Counted from the first letter of the stretch, positions 1 through 7,718 are shown. The stretch: DNA of 64,000 bases from Litchfieldella xinjiangensis (GCF_000759345.1 NZ_JPZL01000004.1:62001-126000); one strand, 5' to 3'. Numbers and translations are program-made. Notes: generated from the letters alone by a model not told the origin.

Positions 1-128
1 TTGGGCTCATTTCATCCCGCGAACGGCTTTCCTTGTTCGGCGGTGCGATGGAAATCCATTCGGTGCCCGGCGATGGGACTTCTATACTCATTCGGGTGCC
101 GTCGGAACGATGTCATACTAATGCTTGA
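1..128 (+). CDS. Sensor histidine kinase, C-terminal end (partial)
   Basis: The third frame is open from the left edge to TGA at 126-128 and gives about 41 residues. It carries the final ATP-binding motif of a HisKA_3/NarX-class kinase: GLISSRERLSLFGG followed by a G-D-G-T-S turn and an I-R-V-P strand. The rest of the kinase lies outside the window. The single-domain receiver that follows 38 bases later is its likely partner. Calling it a kinase rests on this one motif; sensor and dimerisation regions are not visible. Confidence 0.7.
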   Translation, partial: GLISSRERLSLFGGAMEIHSVPGDGTSILIRVPSERCHTNA

Positions 129-166
129 GGGATTGCTTCCCTCACCCTCAACCGAAGGAACGTACC

Positions 167-574
167 ATGGGTAAGGATACCGACACAGCACGTATTTTCC
201 TTGTCGAGGATCACGCGTACATGCTCGCCATGTTGCAGGAGTTCATCAACCAGGAAGGCGACCTGGCCGTTTGCGAGACAGCGGACTCCGGCGAAAAGGC
301 ACTGGAACGCTTGCCTGCCATCACCCCTGACCTGGTACTGGTCGACCTCTCGTTGCCCGGCATCAGCGGCCTGGAACTGGTGAGCTCGCTTCGTGAACGC
401 TACCCCGATATTCCCTGCGCCATCCTCTCTGGGCACGGCGAACGCCACTACGCCGAGCAGGCCCTCAACGCAGGTGCCAAGGGCTATATCCTCAAAGGCA
501 ATCCCGACGAGATTCCCCCTGCCATTCGCCAGATCATGAATGGCGAACAGTATGTCAGCCGAGCGCTACAGTAA
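167..574 (+). CDS. Stand-alone response-regulator receiver protein
   Basis: A 135-residue REC domain of the NarL/LuxR subgroup with no output domain. The acidic pocket is E14-D15, the phospho-acceptor is D60 in the motif VDLSLPG, the switch serine is S88 and the conserved lysine is K110. ATG 167 is chosen over the in-frame TTG at 125 because GAAGGAA sits just upstream and the domain starts right after it. NarL proteins normally continue with a roughly 65-residue HTH; here the stop follows directly after the receiver fold. It may act as a phosphate sink, a CheY-like effector or a partner for another protein. It follows a histidine-kinase end and is probably co-transcribed with it. Confidence 0.88.
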   Translation: MGKDTDTARIFLVEDHAYMLAMLQEFINQEGDLAVCETADSGEKALERLPAITPDLVLVDLSLPGISGLELVSSLRERYPDIPCAILSGHGERHYAEQALNAGAKGYILKGNPDEIPPAIRQIMNGEQYVSRALQ

Positions 575-602
575 CCACCTGGTTAACGTGGCCTGACGCT
601 CG

Positions 603-720
603 TTATTTCCCGGTCGGGATAAAAACGTACGGTCAGTGCCATTTCGCTGGTTGTTTTCCCGATCGGGATAAATTGTAGAAAAGCGCATCGGATACGTGTA
701 TCTTTTCCCTATCGGGAAAA
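603..720 (+). promoter_or_regulatory. Three HipB-type operators
   Basis: Three inverted repeats of the form TTTCCC-N4-GGGA(T/A)A lie upstream of hipB. Their CCC/GGG cores are at 609-618, 658-667 and 707-716. The centres are spaced exactly 49 bp apart in both intervals. The third copy has 7-bp arms TTTTCCC/GGGAAAA. They resemble the TATCC-N8-GGATA operators through which HipB autorepresses hipBA in E. coli, so autoregulation of the downstream pair is inferred. Confidence 0.8.
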
Positions 721-732
721 GAATGTTGACCA

Positions 733-972
733 ATGACACAGGCCATCGCCATACACACAACCGACCAGCTCGGTCGCCTCATCCGTACGGCAAGAAAGCA
801 ACAAGGCCTGACCCTGGAAATGATGGCCGGCCTATGCGGACTGAGCATCCGCTTTCTCAGCGAACTCGAGAACGGACGGGAGAGCTGCGGGCTGGGGCGT
901 GTGCTGCTAGTCCTCGACACGCTGGGGATCGAACTTAGCGCCCACCCCAGCGAGTCGGATGAATCCTCATGA
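733..972 (+). CDS. hipB: HipB-like antitoxin, XRE-family repressor
   Basis: A 79-residue protein with one helix-turn-helix of the XRE/HipB type at about residues 11-65 (TLEMMAGLCGLSIRFLSELE). HipB dimers bind operators and hold the HipA kinase inactive. The gene lies 13 bases after the third operator and its TGA overlaps the hipA start codon (ATGA at 969-972), so the two are translationally coupled. ATG 733 keeps the whole domain; no strong Shine-Dalgarno is evident, as often seen for antitoxins whose leader is packed with operators. Confidence 0.85.
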   Translation: MTQAIAIHTTDQLGRLIRTARKQQGLTLEMMAGLCGLSIRFLSELENGRESCGLGRVLLVLDTLGIELSAHPSESDESS

Positions 973-2264
973 CAACGGATAGCCCAACTGCCTTGGGCGT
1001 CTGGCAGGGCTCATCGCGGGTCGGCACCCTATGGCGAGGAAGCGACGAGCGTCTGATCGGCTTCGAGTACGATAGCGACTGGCAAGCGCAGGGGCGCCCC
1101 ATATCCCATAGCCTGCCTCTCACGCGCAAGGCCTGGGAGCCCGAAACGCTGACTGCACACCATTGGTTCGGCAATCTTCTGCCCGAGGAGCAAGCCCGTG
1201 ATGCCTTGATCAAGCGGCTGGGGTTACCCGATGACGATTTCACCCTGTTGGCTGCCATCGGTGGTGACTGCGCAGGCGCGCTAAGTATCCTGCCGCTGGA
1301 TGAACGCCCTGCCAAACCGGAACATACCTCGGCAGCCGCCGCCTATCGGGAACTCGACGCTGGCCGCTTGAGCCATTGGGCCGCGTTCAAGGATCGCTAC
1401 GCGATCATGGCAGATGAACTGCCGGACACGCGACCGCGCCTATCCCTGGCCGGCGCCCAGGACAAGATTCCCGTATTCCTCGACCAAGACCGTGTCTATA
1501 TACCCACCAGCCAAGCGCCCTCTACACATATCCTCAAGTTTGCCGTCGCTGGGCGTGAGCAGGTTATCCTTAACGAGCTCTATCTCAACACGCTGGCTCG
1601 GCTCACCGGGCTACCCTGCCCCCCTTGTCGCATCGGCTACGCAGAACGGCATCCCTATCTCATCGTAGAGCGCTATGATCGTCGCGGCATAGGCTCAACA
1701 CAAATAGAACGGATACATCAGGAGGACCTGTGCCAGGCGCAGGGAATCCCGCGCAGTCGTAAGTACCAGGCCTTCGGCGGGCCCGATTTCGGCACGATCG
1801 TGCAAACCGTACGTGACGCCTGCAAACCCGCGGCGAGATCGATTCAACAGCTATTGCACTGGCAGCTATTCAATGTCCTGGCCGGTAATAGCGATGGCCA
1901 CGCCAAGAATATTTCACTGGTGCAGGATGAACGGGGACGCTGGCAAATCGCTCCCGCCTACGATCTCGTGGGTACCATCGTGCTTGGCTACCATCCGGAT
2001 CTCGCCTTTTCGATAGGCCAGCAATACAATTCGATACAGCTTTTGCCCCGAGATTGGCAAGCCTTCTCGAAAGCGTGTCGCTTCAGCTACCCGTATGTGA
2101 AGCGTCAGATCAAATACATTGCCGGCACGCTCGCTGAAGCGGCTCGCTCATCGACACTCAAGGCGGCGCTGCAGGAAGCGGGGCTCAGCGATAAGGGGTG
2201 GGGGCGGTTGCAGCAGCAGCGACAGCACATCCAGCGCCAGTGTCGTCGGGCCGAACGGTGGTAG
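969..2264 (+). CDS. hipA: HipA-like serine/threonine kinase toxin
   Basis: A 431-residue full-length HipA. In E. coli this kinase phosphorylates glutamyl-tRNA synthetase and induces growth arrest; the target here is not known. An N-terminal couple-HipA domain (about 10-110) precedes the kinase. The glycine-rich ejectable loop LSLAGAQDK is at 158-166, with S159 at the usual autophosphorylation position. The catalytic loop GNSDGHAKN (306-314) supplies D309 and N314, and the metal-binding AYDL supplies D332; all key residues are intact, so the toxin should be active. It overlaps hipB by 4 nt. Confidence 0.9.
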   Translation: MTTDSPTALGVWQGSSRVGTLWRGSDERLIGFEYDSDWQAQGRPISHSLPLTRKAWEPETLTAHHWFGNLLPEEQARDALIKRLGLPDDDFTLLAAIGGDCAGALSILPLDERPAKPEHTSAAAAYRELDAGRLSHWAAFKDRYAIMADELPDTRPRLSLAGAQDKIPVFLDQDRVYIPTSQAPSTHILKFAVAGREQVILNELYLNTLARLTGLPCPPCRIGYAERHPYLIVERYDRRGIGSTQIERIHQEDLCQAQGIPRSRKYQAFGGPDFGTIVQTVRDACKPAARSIQQLLHWQLFNVLAGNSDGHAKNISLVQDERGRWQIAPAYDLVGTIVLGYHPDLAFSIGQQYNSIQLLPRDWQAFSKACRFSYPYVKRQIKYIAGTLAEAARSSTLKAALQEAGLSDKGWGRLQQQRQHIQRQCRRAERW

Positions 2265-2278
2265 AGCCACAGCCACGC

Positions 2279-2410
2279 AAAAAGGGCCCGGCCAATGGCC
2301 GAGCCCTCATCTACGCTTCCGTTCTGCCTTCTCTGGGCATCCTGCCCGAGCATCCTTGGTTCGTGAGTCTTCCTGACTCGGTCTTCCCTGTTGAGCACTC
2401 CGTTGCTCGA
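2279..2410 (-). ncRNA. CsrB/RsmY-type CsrA-titrating small RNA
   Basis: Read on the minus strand, this intergenic stretch folds into short hairpins whose loops expose GGA. GAGCA/TGCTC encloses ACGGAG (2393-2408), GAGTC/GACTC encloses AGGAA (2365-2379) and GGGC/GCCC encloses AGGAT (2334-2346). Further unpaired GGAs occur in AGGGAAG, AAGGATG and ACGGAAG. The transcript ends with a Rho-independent terminator: stem GGGCTCGGCC/GGCCGGGCCC at 2284-2306, then a T-run at 2279-2283. Seven GGA motifs, loop placement, about 130 nt length and the terminator match RsmX/Y/Z and CsrB RNAs, which sequester CsrA/RsmA. No protein-coding ORF explains it. The 5' end is a guess from the upstream box. Confidence 0.75.
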
Positions 2411-2466
2411 TGTGTGTAGTCTGGCAGCTCAGTGGCTCTGCGTATGTAATCTAGGTTATCCGTCGT

Positions 2467-2484
2467 TGTAAGAGATTACCGACA
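2467..2484 (-). promoter_or_regulatory. GacA/UvrY-like upstream box of the small RNA
   Basis: On the plus strand the site reads TGTAAGAGATTACCGACA. This fits the GacA/UvrY palindrome TGTAAG-N6-CTTACA with 6/6 in one half and 4/6 in the other. Its centre is about 65 bp upstream of the first GGA hairpin, the position such boxes take before rsm promoters. A second TGTAAG half is at 2490-2495. Control by a Gac-type system is inferred. Confidence 0.5.
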
Positions 2485-2603
2485 CGTGCTGTAAGCAACC
2501 GTCCGTCACCCTCCCACACCGACACACGCTTCAAAACGAAGCATACCGCCTGGCCGGGTATCGCATACTATGAGGTATAGACACGATACGGGGTGAACCG
2601 CTT

Positions 2604-3179
2604 ATGAACTTCGCCACACTCGGCCCGGCAGGCAGCAACCACGCGCTGGTCCTGAGCCAGTACCTGCAGGCGCGCGGTCAGTACAACGCCCGGATACACC
2701 TATTCGATACCTTCGAAGCCGCCTTCAACGCGCTGACCCAAGGCAAGGTCGACTTCGTCATGCAAGTGACGGCACACCCGACACATAGCGATTGCGTGGG
2801 GCGCTACATGCACCGCGCCTTTCCCGTCGACAGTTTCATCGCCCCCAGCAAGCCACTGGGTATCCTCACTCGCCGCGATGTCGACACCCCACAGAGCATC
2901 GGTATACAACCGGCGACGCGTTACTACACCGACCTCTCCGCCTGGCCGACCCTGGTCGAGGAGGCTACCACCGTCAAGGTCGCCGAAGGCCTGCTCGCCG
3001 GCCACTACGACTCCGGCATCACCGCCCTGGACGTTGCCCACCAATACCCCGACGTCTTGCGGGTGGACCTCGACCTCGGCCCTGCCCTGGATACTTGGGT
3101 CGTGTTCGCCACCACACGGCTCTCCAACGACCCCATCCTGTGGCCGGACGCACCGATCATGCAGTTGTTGGACTATTGA
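2604..3179 (+). CDS. Prephenate-dehydratase-like orphan protein
   Basis: A 191-residue protein beginning NFATLGPAGSNHALV, which resembles the opening LGPxGxxxxxA of prephenate dehydratase and other type-2 periplasmic-binding folds. Further similar segments are the DTFEAAFNAL stretch near residue 40 and GILT-R about residue 90. No ACT regulatory domain or chorismate mutase is fused and the catalytic T-R-F motif is not evident, so phenylalanine synthesis is unlikely. No signal peptide is seen, so it is probably cytosolic. It stands alone between the small RNA and a REP cluster. Function unknown; it may bind a small acid. Confidence 0.6.
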   Translation: MNFATLGPAGSNHALVLSQYLQARGQYNARIHLFDTFEAAFNALTQGKVDFVMQVTAHPTHSDCVGRYMHRAFPVDSFIAPSKPLGILTRRDVDTPQSIGIQPATRYYTDLSAWPTLVEEATTVKVAEGLLAGHYDSGITALDVAHQYPDVLRVDLDLGPALDTWVVFATTRLSNDPILWPDAPIMQLLDY

Positions 3180-3295
3180 TTTAGGAGCACGGTCCGGCGA
3201 TCCGGTTTGGCCGTGCGATTGCAGGCGTGCCAACCATAAGGGCATTAACCACTTCGAATAGACCACTGGTTTGTGTAGGAGCGCAGATTCTCTGC

Positions 3296-3553
3296 GCGAT
3301 TGCAGAGGCGCCAACCATAAGAGCATTAACCATTTCGAATAGATCGCTGGTTTGTGTAGGAGCGCAGATTCTCTGCGCGATTGCAGAGGCCATTGAACAA
3401 CCCCTCGCGCAGTAAAACTGCGCTCCTACAATGGCATGGATGGCTTAACCTAACGATAAGGCGGCCTGGGTTTAAGGAGTGCAGCTTTCGCTGTGCGGTT
3501 GCAGGCGCGCCGGCAATGAACAACCCCTCGCGCAGTAAAACTGCGCTCCTACA
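3296..3553 (+). repeat. Tandem duplication, left copy
   Basis: This 258-bp segment recurs at 3611-3868 with a constant 315-bp offset, no indels and only a few substitutions. It contains a forward REP, an inverted REP, a degenerate REP and a second inverted REP. Confidence 0.85.
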
Positions 3554-3610
3554 AAATCAGCATCGTTTCATACTGTAGGAGCGCACGGTCCGGCGTCCCG
3601 GCTTCGCTGT

Positions 3611-3868
3611 GCGATTGCAGAAGCGCCAACCATAAGGGCATTAACCATTTCGAATAGACCACTGGTTTGTGTAGGAGCGCAGATTCTCTGCGCGATTGCA
3701 GAGGCCATTAAACAACCCCTCGCGCAGTAAAACTGCGCTCCTACAATGGCATGGATGACTTAACCTAACGATAAGGCGGCCTGGGTTTAAGGAGTGCAGC
3801 TTTCGCTGTGCGGTTGCAGGCGCGCCGGCAATGAACAACCCCTCGCGCAGTAAAACTGCGCTCCTACA
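3611..3868 (+). repeat. Tandem duplication, right copy
   Basis: Second copy of the 3296-3553 segment. The 57 bp between copies hold one long-class REP (3576-3620). The near-identity of the copies points to a recent duplication. Confidence 0.85.
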
Positions 3869-4009
3869 GTATGAAACTGCGCGATGAATGAGCCACTCTT
3901 CCTCCGGCATCGGTACGCCTGAACTTGCACCCCAGACACCACTTCCCCCATTGGCATGCACCTAACATTAGATAATACTGAATGCATCCAACGCTGGCAT
4001 GGACGCCAA

Positions 4010-4441
4010 ATGACCTACAAGGGCCACACCTTGCGCAAGGGGCGGGTCTCGCTCCCGAATCATCACTACCTCATCACCATGGTCACCGAGAAACGGCACC
4101 CCTGGTTCCTTGAGCCCCTACACGCACAAGCTGCCTGCCGCCAATTCTATACACCTTCTCTGCTCCCCCTGGCCGAGACCCTGAGCTTCGTCGTCATGCC
4201 GGATCATGTTCACTGGTTGCTCAAGGCGAACCATGACCTGGCGCACATCGTGCGGATATATAAATCGAAGGTGACGCTGGCCGTGGGCCAGTCGATATGG
4301 CAACGCGGCTATCACGACCGGACCATCCGAAGAGAAGAGGATATCCGCACCATTGCGAGGTATATCGTCGCCAACCCGCTGCGGGCGGGGTTGGTCACGG
4401 ATATCGGGGCGTACCCGTACTGGAATGCGGTTTGGCTTTAG
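4010..4441 (+). CDS. REP-associated tyrosine transposase (RAYT)
   Basis: A 143-residue Y1-type HUH nuclease of the IS200/IS605-related TnpA_REP family, which nicks and rejoins single-stranded REP DNA. The HUH pair is H66/H68 in VMPDHVHWLL and the catalytic tyrosine is Y101 in WQRGYHDRTIR; the C-terminal ARYIVANPLRAGLV is diagnostic of RAYTs. ATG 4010 (start MTYKGH) is preferred over 3956 because the N-terminus then matches the family and the upstream part looks non-coding. REP clusters lie on both sides. RAYTs are usually single-copy, vertically kept genes, not mobile on their own. Confidence 0.9.
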   Translation: MTYKGHTLRKGRVSLPNHHYLITMVTEKRHPWFLEPLHAQAACRQFYTPSLLPLAETLSFVVMPDHVHWLLKANHDLAHIVRIYKSKVTLAVGQSIWQRGYHDRTIRREEDIRTIARYIVANPLRAGLVTDIGAYPYWNAVWL

Positions 4442-4491
4442 CAAGCCGGTTCAGAGTAAACCGGTATCAGTGCTGGCATGGCCGTTATGAC

Positions 4492-4776
4492 CTCGCGCAG
4501 AAAAATCCGGATCGCCGGACCGTGCGCTTCTACAACATCGGAGACATCGGCTAACGTTGGGTATAGACACCAGGCTACTGTAGGAGCGCAGATTTTCTGC
4601 GCGATTGTAGAGGCGCCCGCATTGAACCAACCCCTCGCGCAGTAGAACTGCGCTCCTACAATATCAGCGTTGTTTCATCCTGTAAGAGCGTACGATCCGG
4701 CGTCCCAGCTTTCGCCGCGCGATTGCAGGCGCGTCGGCATGGGCTTACTCTCGCGTAGTAAACTGCACCACTACAG
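4492..4776. repeat. REP cluster downstream of the RAYT gene
   Basis: REP units are at 4492-4533 (inverted, long class with CCGGATCGCCGGACC), 4579-4609 (forward), 4632-4660 (inverted), 4680-4730 (forward, long class) and 4747-4776 (degenerate inverted). The segment 4652-4735 is homologous to 3545-3626 on the other side of the RAYT. No gene is seen between 4442 and 4795. Confidence 0.8.
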
Positions 4777-4795
4777 ACGCTTCGGTGTCTGTTCT

Positions 4796-6616
4796 CTACC
4801 ACGGCGCAAAAATTACCGCGGCTCCGACTACTACCAGCACGACGCGCAGCCACGCGGCACGGCGGGCAATCACGCCGTAGGAGATCGCCACCAGACCGAG
4901 GCCAATTTGCAGCCCATCCACCAGCGAGCCAATGGGATTGGAGGCCAATCGGATCACGTCGGGGTTGGCCACCATCGCCAGTGGAATGATGTACAGCCCG
5001 ATGCCCAGCGCCATGGCCTTGATCGCGACCTTGAGCCAGCTTTCGCCCACCATACCCGCGGCGATGAACACGCCGCCACACACCGGAGGCGTGATCGTCG
5101 ACAGCAGCGCATACCAGAACACGAACAGGTGGGCGAGCAACGGCTCCAGGCCCAGGGCCGTCAATGCCGGCCCGGCCACCGACACACAGATCACATACGC
5201 GGCCGTGGTGGGCACTTCCATGCCGAGCACCAAACAGGCCAGGGCTGTGAGCAGCAGCGCAGGCCACAACGCTTCCTGCGACAGTGACAGGATGCCGGAG
5301 GTGATCTTCACACCCAGCCCGGTCATGGCCAGCACGCCGATCACCAACGAGGCACAGATGATGATTGCGCCGATGATCGCGACCTGCTTGCCGGCGGTGA
5401 CCAGCGCCTCGGCCAACCTGTCACGGAAACCGCCCAACGAAAACGTGAGCCTGACATCGAACAGCAACAGCGCCGCCCCGACGAAGGTGGCGATGCTGGC
5501 GGCATATTGGGGTGTGTAGCCACCGACAAAGATCCGCTCGAGCAACACCGCAAAGGGCACGGCAAAGAATACCGACGTCACCAACACCTCGCGCCGGCTG
5601 GGCTGCTCCTCGGCCGAGACCGGACGCAGGTCGTGGCGTGTGGCGTAGGCGTTGATACCGACCCATACCGTCAGGAAATACAGGATCGAGGGTAGCAGCG
5701 CTGCCGCCATGATCTGCGTATAAGGCGTGCCGGTCAGTTCGACCATGACGAACGCCCCCGCCCCCATCAACGGCGGCATGATCTGCCCACCGGAGGAGGC
5801 CACCGCTTCCACCGCCCCCGCCAGGGAACGGGGATACCCCAGGCGCACCATACTGGGGATGGTAATCGCGCCGGTCGACGCCACATTGGCCGAAGCCGAA
5901 CCGGAAATCGACCCCATCAGCGCCGAAGAGATCACCGATACCTTGGCCGCCCCGCCGGTCAGGCGACCCGCCACGGCACTGGCCATGTTCATGAAGCCCT
6001 TGCCCGCCTCGCCGGCATTGAGCATGGCGCCGAAGATCACGAAGATTGCCACCACGCCGACACTGACGCCTGTCAGCGAGCCCCACAGACCGCCTTCGGC
6101 GATCGTCAGGGTGCCCACAAAACTCTGCAACGGCAGGCCGGGATGGCCGAATTCGCCAGGAATGTATTGGCCGAGCATGCCATACAGAAGCGCCACGGCC
6201 GCGACCAGGGGCAATGGCCAGCCGATGGCGCGGCGCGCCGCTTCCAGTGCCAGCAGAATCAGGAACGCGCCGATCGCCATCTGCCAGGCGTTATCGATGA
6301 ACCCGTACTGATACGCCAGCGCTTCCTCATTGAACGCGATGTACCCGCAGGCGGCGACACCCAGCAGCGTCAGCACCCAGCCGCTGGCGCGCTGCCAGGG
6401 CGTCTTGGCAACGAATACCAGGATCCAGGGCAAGGCTAGCGCCATGTGTATCGGCCGGCTCACCAGGGCCGGGGCCAGCCCGTAAAAGATCAACCCAAGG
6501 TGAAAGGCGACCGACACCGCCCCCAGGGCAATCCACCCCAGCGCCGGTCGCGAGGAGGCATCAGCTGTCGTTTCGGTCGATATCGGATCGGAGGCAGGCA
6601 TGGCAGGTGTCGACAT
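4796..6616 (-). CDS. TRAP transporter fused permease (DctQM type)
   Basis: A 606-residue inner-membrane protein of the fused 4TM-12TM class that partners with TAXI binding proteins. The first about 170 residues hold the DctQ-like helices (starting GWIALGAVSVAFHLGLIFYG). From about residue 175 the DctM-like part shows typical motifs, including GSISGSASANVASTGAITIP and GGQIMPPLMGAGAF. It uses an ion gradient to import the ligand captured by the periplasmic subunit encoded just upstream, 86 bp away across a hairpin. Its transcript runs into the REP cluster at 4492-4776. The substrate cannot be told from sequence; TAXI systems often carry dicarboxylates or related acids. Confidence 0.92.
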   Translation of the reverse strand: MSTPAMPASDPISTETTADASSRPALGWIALGAVSVAFHLGLIFYGLAPALVSRPIHMALALPWILVFVAKTPWQRASGWVLTLLGVAACGYIAFNEEALAYQYGFIDNAWQMAIGAFLILLALEAARRAIGWPLPLVAAVALLYGMLGQYIPGEFGHPGLPLQSFVGTLTIAEGGLWGSLTGVSVGVVAIFVIFGAMLNAGEAGKGFMNMASAVAGRLTGGAAKVSVISSALMGSISGSASANVASTGAITIPSMVRLGYPRSLAGAVEAVASSGGQIMPPLMGAGAFVMVELTGTPYTQIMAAALLPSILYFLTVWVGINAYATRHDLRPVSAEEQPSRREVLVTSVFFAVPFAVLLERIFVGGYTPQYAASIATFVGAALLLFDVRLTFSLGGFRDRLAEALVTAGKQVAIIGAIIICASLVIGVLAMTGLGVKITSGILSLSQEALWPALLLTALACLVLGMEVPTTAAYVICVSVAGPALTALGLEPLLAHLFVFWYALLSTITPPVCGGVFIAAGMVGESWLKVAIKAMALGIGLYIIPLAMVANPDVIRLASNPIGSLVDGLQIGLGLVAISYGVIARRAAWLRVVLVVVGAAVIFAPW

Positions 6617-6640
6617 TGCATTCGCTTCTTCTGACGAAAG

Positions 6641-6666
6641 AATGCCCCGCGTAAACGCAGGGCATT
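6641..6666 (-). promoter_or_regulatory. Intercistronic hairpin between TAXI subunit and permease
   Basis: AATGCCCCGCG and CGCAGGGCATT form an 11-bp stem (one mismatch or wobble) around TAAA. It sits just after the binding-protein stop and has no T-run. It may stabilise or attenuate the mRNA so that the binding protein exceeds the permease. Confidence 0.6.
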
Positions 6667-6702
6667 GGACAAGGCGAAAAGCTTACCGCATTACGCGAAC
6701 GA

Positions 6703-7665
6703 TTACTCGGATTCAGGCACCTCGATGCCTGCTTCCTCGTAGTAGCGCACCGCGCCCGGATGCAGGGTACCGGCAATGTTGCCGACCATGTCTGGGGTGA
6801 TGCCACCCCACCAGGGGGATTCTTCTGCCATGACCTCGCGACGCTCCCAGAAGGTACGCGTCAGGGTGTAGGCGGTGTCGTCGTCCATCGCTGCGGTGGT
6901 ATAGGCAATCACCGGCAGCGAGGTGGTCTCGACATCCTCGTCGATGCCCGCATAGGTACCGCCGGGAATGGTCTGGCGCGCCGCACCGGTCTTCTCGATC
7001 TGCTCATCCGTCATCGATACCAGGCTGACCGGCATGCTGGCGGCGGTTTCGATCACGTTGGGCGTGGGGAACGAACTTGCGGTGACGAAGCCATCGATCT
7101 GGCCGTTCTTGAGCGCGTCCGGGCCACTGCCGACATTGGCGTTGGCGACCTCGACCTTGTCAGTGAGTTCGAACAGCTCGAGATAGCGCTCGGCTTCACG
7201 TGCACCGAACGAGCCGCGACCAATCAGGATCTCCTTGCCTTCCAGGTCCTCCAGGCCAATCACCCCTTCGTCACCCGCCACCACGATGTGCATGGTGATG
7301 GAAGGAATTGGAAACAGCCCACGAATCTCCTGCAGCTTGGGGCTGTTGCGCTCGGCAAAGGCGCCCTCGCCTGCCAGCGCCTGCTTGACCAGCCCAGGCG
7401 GCGTGGTGAAAACGTAGTTACCGCTGCGTGCCATCACTTCCATGACGTTCTGGACCGAGCCCTGACTCTCCTCGAGGGTCAGTACGATCTCGCCGTCGGT
7501 GCCGTTCTTGATTGCCTCGGAGAGCTCCACTCCCATCTGGTAATAGGCCGTCCCTGCCGAGGCCGATTTATAGGTGACCCGGGTTTCCGCCTGGGCAGAC
7601 AGTGCTCCGGTCCCCATCACTACGGCCATGGCGGTCGCCAGAAGTGAGCGTGAAAAATGACGCAT
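6703..7665 (-). CDS. TAXI-family TRAP solute-binding protein
   Basis: A 320-residue periplasmic receptor. The Sec signal peptide ends ALSAQA-ET near residue 26. The TAXI signature follows: YKSASAGTAYYQMGVELSEA, the QGSVQNVMEV loop and IGRGSFGAREAERYLE near residue 145. It delivers its ligand to the fused permease downstream. The mature protein is acidic, as usual for halophile exported proteins. The gene heads the operon and is divergent from an SDR dehydrogenase, which might act on the same substrate. Confidence 0.92.
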   Translation of the reverse strand: MRHFSRSLLATAMAVVMGTGALSAQAETRVTYKSASAGTAYYQMGVELSEAIKNGTDGEIVLTLEESQGSVQNVMEVMARSGNYVFTTPPGLVKQALAGEGAFAERNSPKLQEIRGLFPIPSITMHIVVAGDEGVIGLEDLEGKEILIGRGSFGAREAERYLELFELTDKVEVANANVGSGPDALKNGQIDGFVTASSFPTPNVIETAASMPVSLVSMTDEQIEKTGAARQTIPGGTYAGIDEDVETTSLPVIAYTTAAMDDDTAYTLTRTFWERREVMAEESPWWGGITPDMVGNIAGTLHPGAVRYYEEAGIEVPESE

Positions 7666-7718
7666 GCGTTCCTCCCCGATTGCGTAGCGGCATCGTGTCG
7701 ATGCCTATCGTTATGGCC

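Larger units (their letters stand above)
3181..3868. repeat. REP/BIME cluster upstream of the RAYT gene
   Basis: At least eleven REP units lie here. Forward units read TGTAGGAGCGCAG-N5-CTGCGCGATTGCAG (3275-3305, 3356-3386, 3671-3701). Inverted units read CTCGCGCAGTAAAACTGCGC followed by TCCTACA (3403-3430, 3526-3553, 3718-3745, 3841-3868). Degenerate forward copies are at 3181-3225, 3473-3507 and 3788-3822. A longer class at 3576-3620 has GGTCCGGCGTCCCGG within the hairpin. An 81-bp unit (3230-3310) is repeated at 3311-3391. REPs are the DNA substrate of RAYT transposases such as the one that follows. Confidence 0.85.

Noticed and set aside
673-702. -35/-10 promoter for hipBA (TTGTAG and a TATCTT-like box)
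   Set aside because: Spacing and match are too poor to claim; only the operators are supported.
2700-3326. 208-codon minus-strand frame over the prephenate-dehydratase-like gene
   Set aside because: It runs through REP sequence and reads repeated QSRR/QSHG-like peptides; not a real gene.
3181-3868. CRISPR-like array of regular repeats
   Set aside because: Repeats are palindromic REPs in both orientations with uneven spacing, no unique equal-length spacers and no cas genes.
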